Notes under the pieces: model-generated | Seen by the model: the letters and a program-made list of their open reading frames with translations, nothing else | The model's database searches: none | What the model was told of the DNA's origin: nothing | Translations under genes and position numbers: made by a program | Shown: positions 63,047 to 64,000 of the stretch, in pieces | How positions within the stretch are numbered: the stretch's first letter is position 1 | Layout of the letters: every line of letters begins with the position of its first letter | Assembly (NCBI RefSeq): GCF_900112235.1 | Contig: NZ_FOLH01000002.1 | Span: 434,001-498,000 of the forward strand | DNA length: 64,000 nt | DNA from: Marinospirillum celere | GTDB taxonomy: Bacteria; Pseudomonadota; Gammaproteobacteria; Pseudomonadales; Halomonadaceae | Direction: 5' to 3'

Positions 63047-64000
63047 TTAGGAGTGATCGGCTCCAGTCGTTTTGACGACAGGAGCTCCGGGGAGGATCAG
63101 GTTAAGTAGGATACCAACGACGGCTGCCAAACCGACGCCTTGAAGCATGAAAGCACCGCCACCGATTTGCATGCCGCCTATACCAAACACCAAAATCAGC
63201 GAAGCGATACAGAGGTTGCGTGGTGCTGTCAGGTCCAGGTGCGCACGGGTAAGGGTATTCATACCCACGATGGCAATAGAGCCAAACAGCAGGGTCATAA
63301 TACCGCCCATAACCGGAGAGGGAATGGTTTGCAGTAAAGCTCCCAGCTTACCTGCAAAGGCCAGGCAGATGGCGATGATGGCTGCCCAAACCATAATTTT
63401 GGGGTTGAAGCTACGGGTTAGCATGACTGCACCAGTCACTTCTGAATAGGTCGTATTAGGCGGACCACCGAAGGCTGCTGCCGTGGATGTCGCCAAACCA
63501 TCGCCCAGAAGGGTGCGATGCAGGCCCGGCTTTTTGATGTAGTTTTTACCAGTGATTTGGCCAATGGCGACCATATCGCCCAGGTGTTCAATCGCTGGCG
63601 CCAGGGCAACCGGGAGCATAAATAAAATGGCCTGCCAATGAAATTCAGGCATCACAAATGCAGGTGCGGCAACCCAGGCAGCTTCACCGATCGGTGAAAA
63701 ATCAACCAGGCCCAGGGGGAGGGCGACCAGGTAGCCAGCAACGACACCCCCGAGAATTGATAGCAGTCGAAAGAAACCTTGACCAAAAACGGCCAGTGCC
63801 AGGGTGACTAACAGAGCCGTCATAGAGGCAATCAAGGCTGAAGTGTTGGGATGCAGTTCATGCGCGCCGTCACCACTGAGCCCCAGTGCCATATTCACAG
63901 CTACGGGGGCCAGGGCCAGACCGATAACCATGATTACCGGGCCAACAACGATGGCTGGCAGGATGCGTTGCAAGGCATTGGCCCCATAGATGCGAACGAT
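63047..64000 (-). CDS. uraA: Uracil/xanthine permease (NCS2 family), start beyond the window
   Basis: The reading frame is open to the last base, so the N-terminus lies outside; about 317 residues are visible. NCS2 features: RILPAIVVGPVIMVIGLALA, LPVALAPAIEHLGDMVAIGQ, LGDGLATSTAAAFGGPPNTT and YSEVTGAVMLTRSFNPKIM, and late FGIGGMQIGGG. The conserved Glu in 'PAIEHLGD' and the PPNTTYSE motif mark the UraA-type nucleobase:proton symporters; uracil is the likely substrate. 118 bp separate its stop from chemoreceptor B's start. Confidence 0.92.
   Translation of the reverse strand: MVRIYGANALQRILPAIVVGPVIMVIGLALAPVAVNMALGLSGDGAHELHPNTSALIASMTALLVTLALAVFGQGFFRLLSILGGVVAGYLVALPLGLVDFSPIGEAAWVAAPAFVMPEFHWQAILFMLPVALAPAIEHLGDMVAIGQITGKNYIKKPGLHRTLLGDGLATSTAAAFGGPPNTTYSEVTGAVMLTRSFNPKIMVWAAIIAICLAFAGKLGALLQTIPSPVMGGIMTLLFGSIAIVGMNTLTRAHLDLTAPRNLCIASLILVFGIGGMQIGGGAFMLQGVGLAAVVGILLNLILPGAPVVKTTGADHS

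Noticed and set aside
1-64000. CRISPR arrays, tRNA, rRNA, insertion sequences, prophage
   Set aside because: I read both strands for regular spaced repeats, transposase motifs and cloverleaf-like or conserved RNA sequences. The only repeats found are the three-copy structured element and one REP-like palindrome.

Overview
The window reads as an ordinary, gene-dense stretch of a gammaproteobacterial chromosome. Gene order and protein types resemble Pseudomonas and marine Oceanospirillales-like bacteria: an APS-type CysH with a Pseudomonas-type CysI, a ~750-residue lysine/arginine decarboxylase, glc genes, and NasR-type nitrate control. Genus cannot be fixed from this sequence alone. I see 51 protein genes, two of them cut by the window edges. 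I see no rRNA, tRNA, CRISPR array, insertion sequence or prophage.

Layout. 1-9542: type II secretion operon gspD(partial)EFGHIJKLMN, tightly overlapping except for a structured repeat between gspF and gspG. 9539-13055 (minus): a methyltransferase, succinate-semialdehyde dehydrogenase, an AT-rich gap and a small repeat protein. 13250-16311: an orphan response regulator with a dead phosphorylation site, then a PLP amino-acid decarboxylase. 16341-21036: cysN and cysD (minus) and cysI (plus). 21008-24394: a DMT exporter, a LysR regulator and a short-chain fatty acid transporter. 24418-37767: nitrate assimilation, with nasA-cobA and a split chemoreceptor pair on minus, and an NIT-ANTAR antiterminator, nrtABC and nirBD on plus. 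37868-40715: a DUF934 gene, cysH and cysG. 40699-49840: a TonB receptor, then tetR-MFP-RND followed by a CHAD protein and a ParA-type ATPase. 50088-59297: glycolate use (permease, glcC, glcDEFGB). 59381-62928: two tail-to-tail paralogous chemoreceptors with C-terminal sensory domains. 63047-64000: a partial uracil/xanthine permease.

How the genes work together. NrtABC imports nitrate, NasA reduces it to nitrite and NirBD reduces nitrite to ammonium. CobA and CysG supply siroheme to NirB and CysI. CysDN makes APS, an APS-type CysH reduces it and CysI makes sulfide. Glycolate is imported, oxidised by GlcDEF and condensed with acetyl-CoA by GlcB.

The most interesting signal is a shared regulatory architecture. 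The three nitrate transcription units (nasA-cobA, the split chemoreceptor pair, and nrtABC-nirBD) each start with a sigma54 promoter of the form TGGCAT-N5-(T/C)TGC. Each is followed by a short hairpin with an A-A-N-G-N-N hexaloop that overlaps the 5' arm of an intrinsic terminator. This is what an ANTAR antiterminator such as the nasR-like product would read, and it would tie a nitrate chemoreceptor made of two separate proteins to nitrate assimilation. Other notable points are a decayed APS-kinase domain on CysN, a CHAD-ParA gene pair that could position polyphosphate granules, paired glycolate operators about 106 and 109 bp apart, and a three-copy structured repeat with covarying stems.
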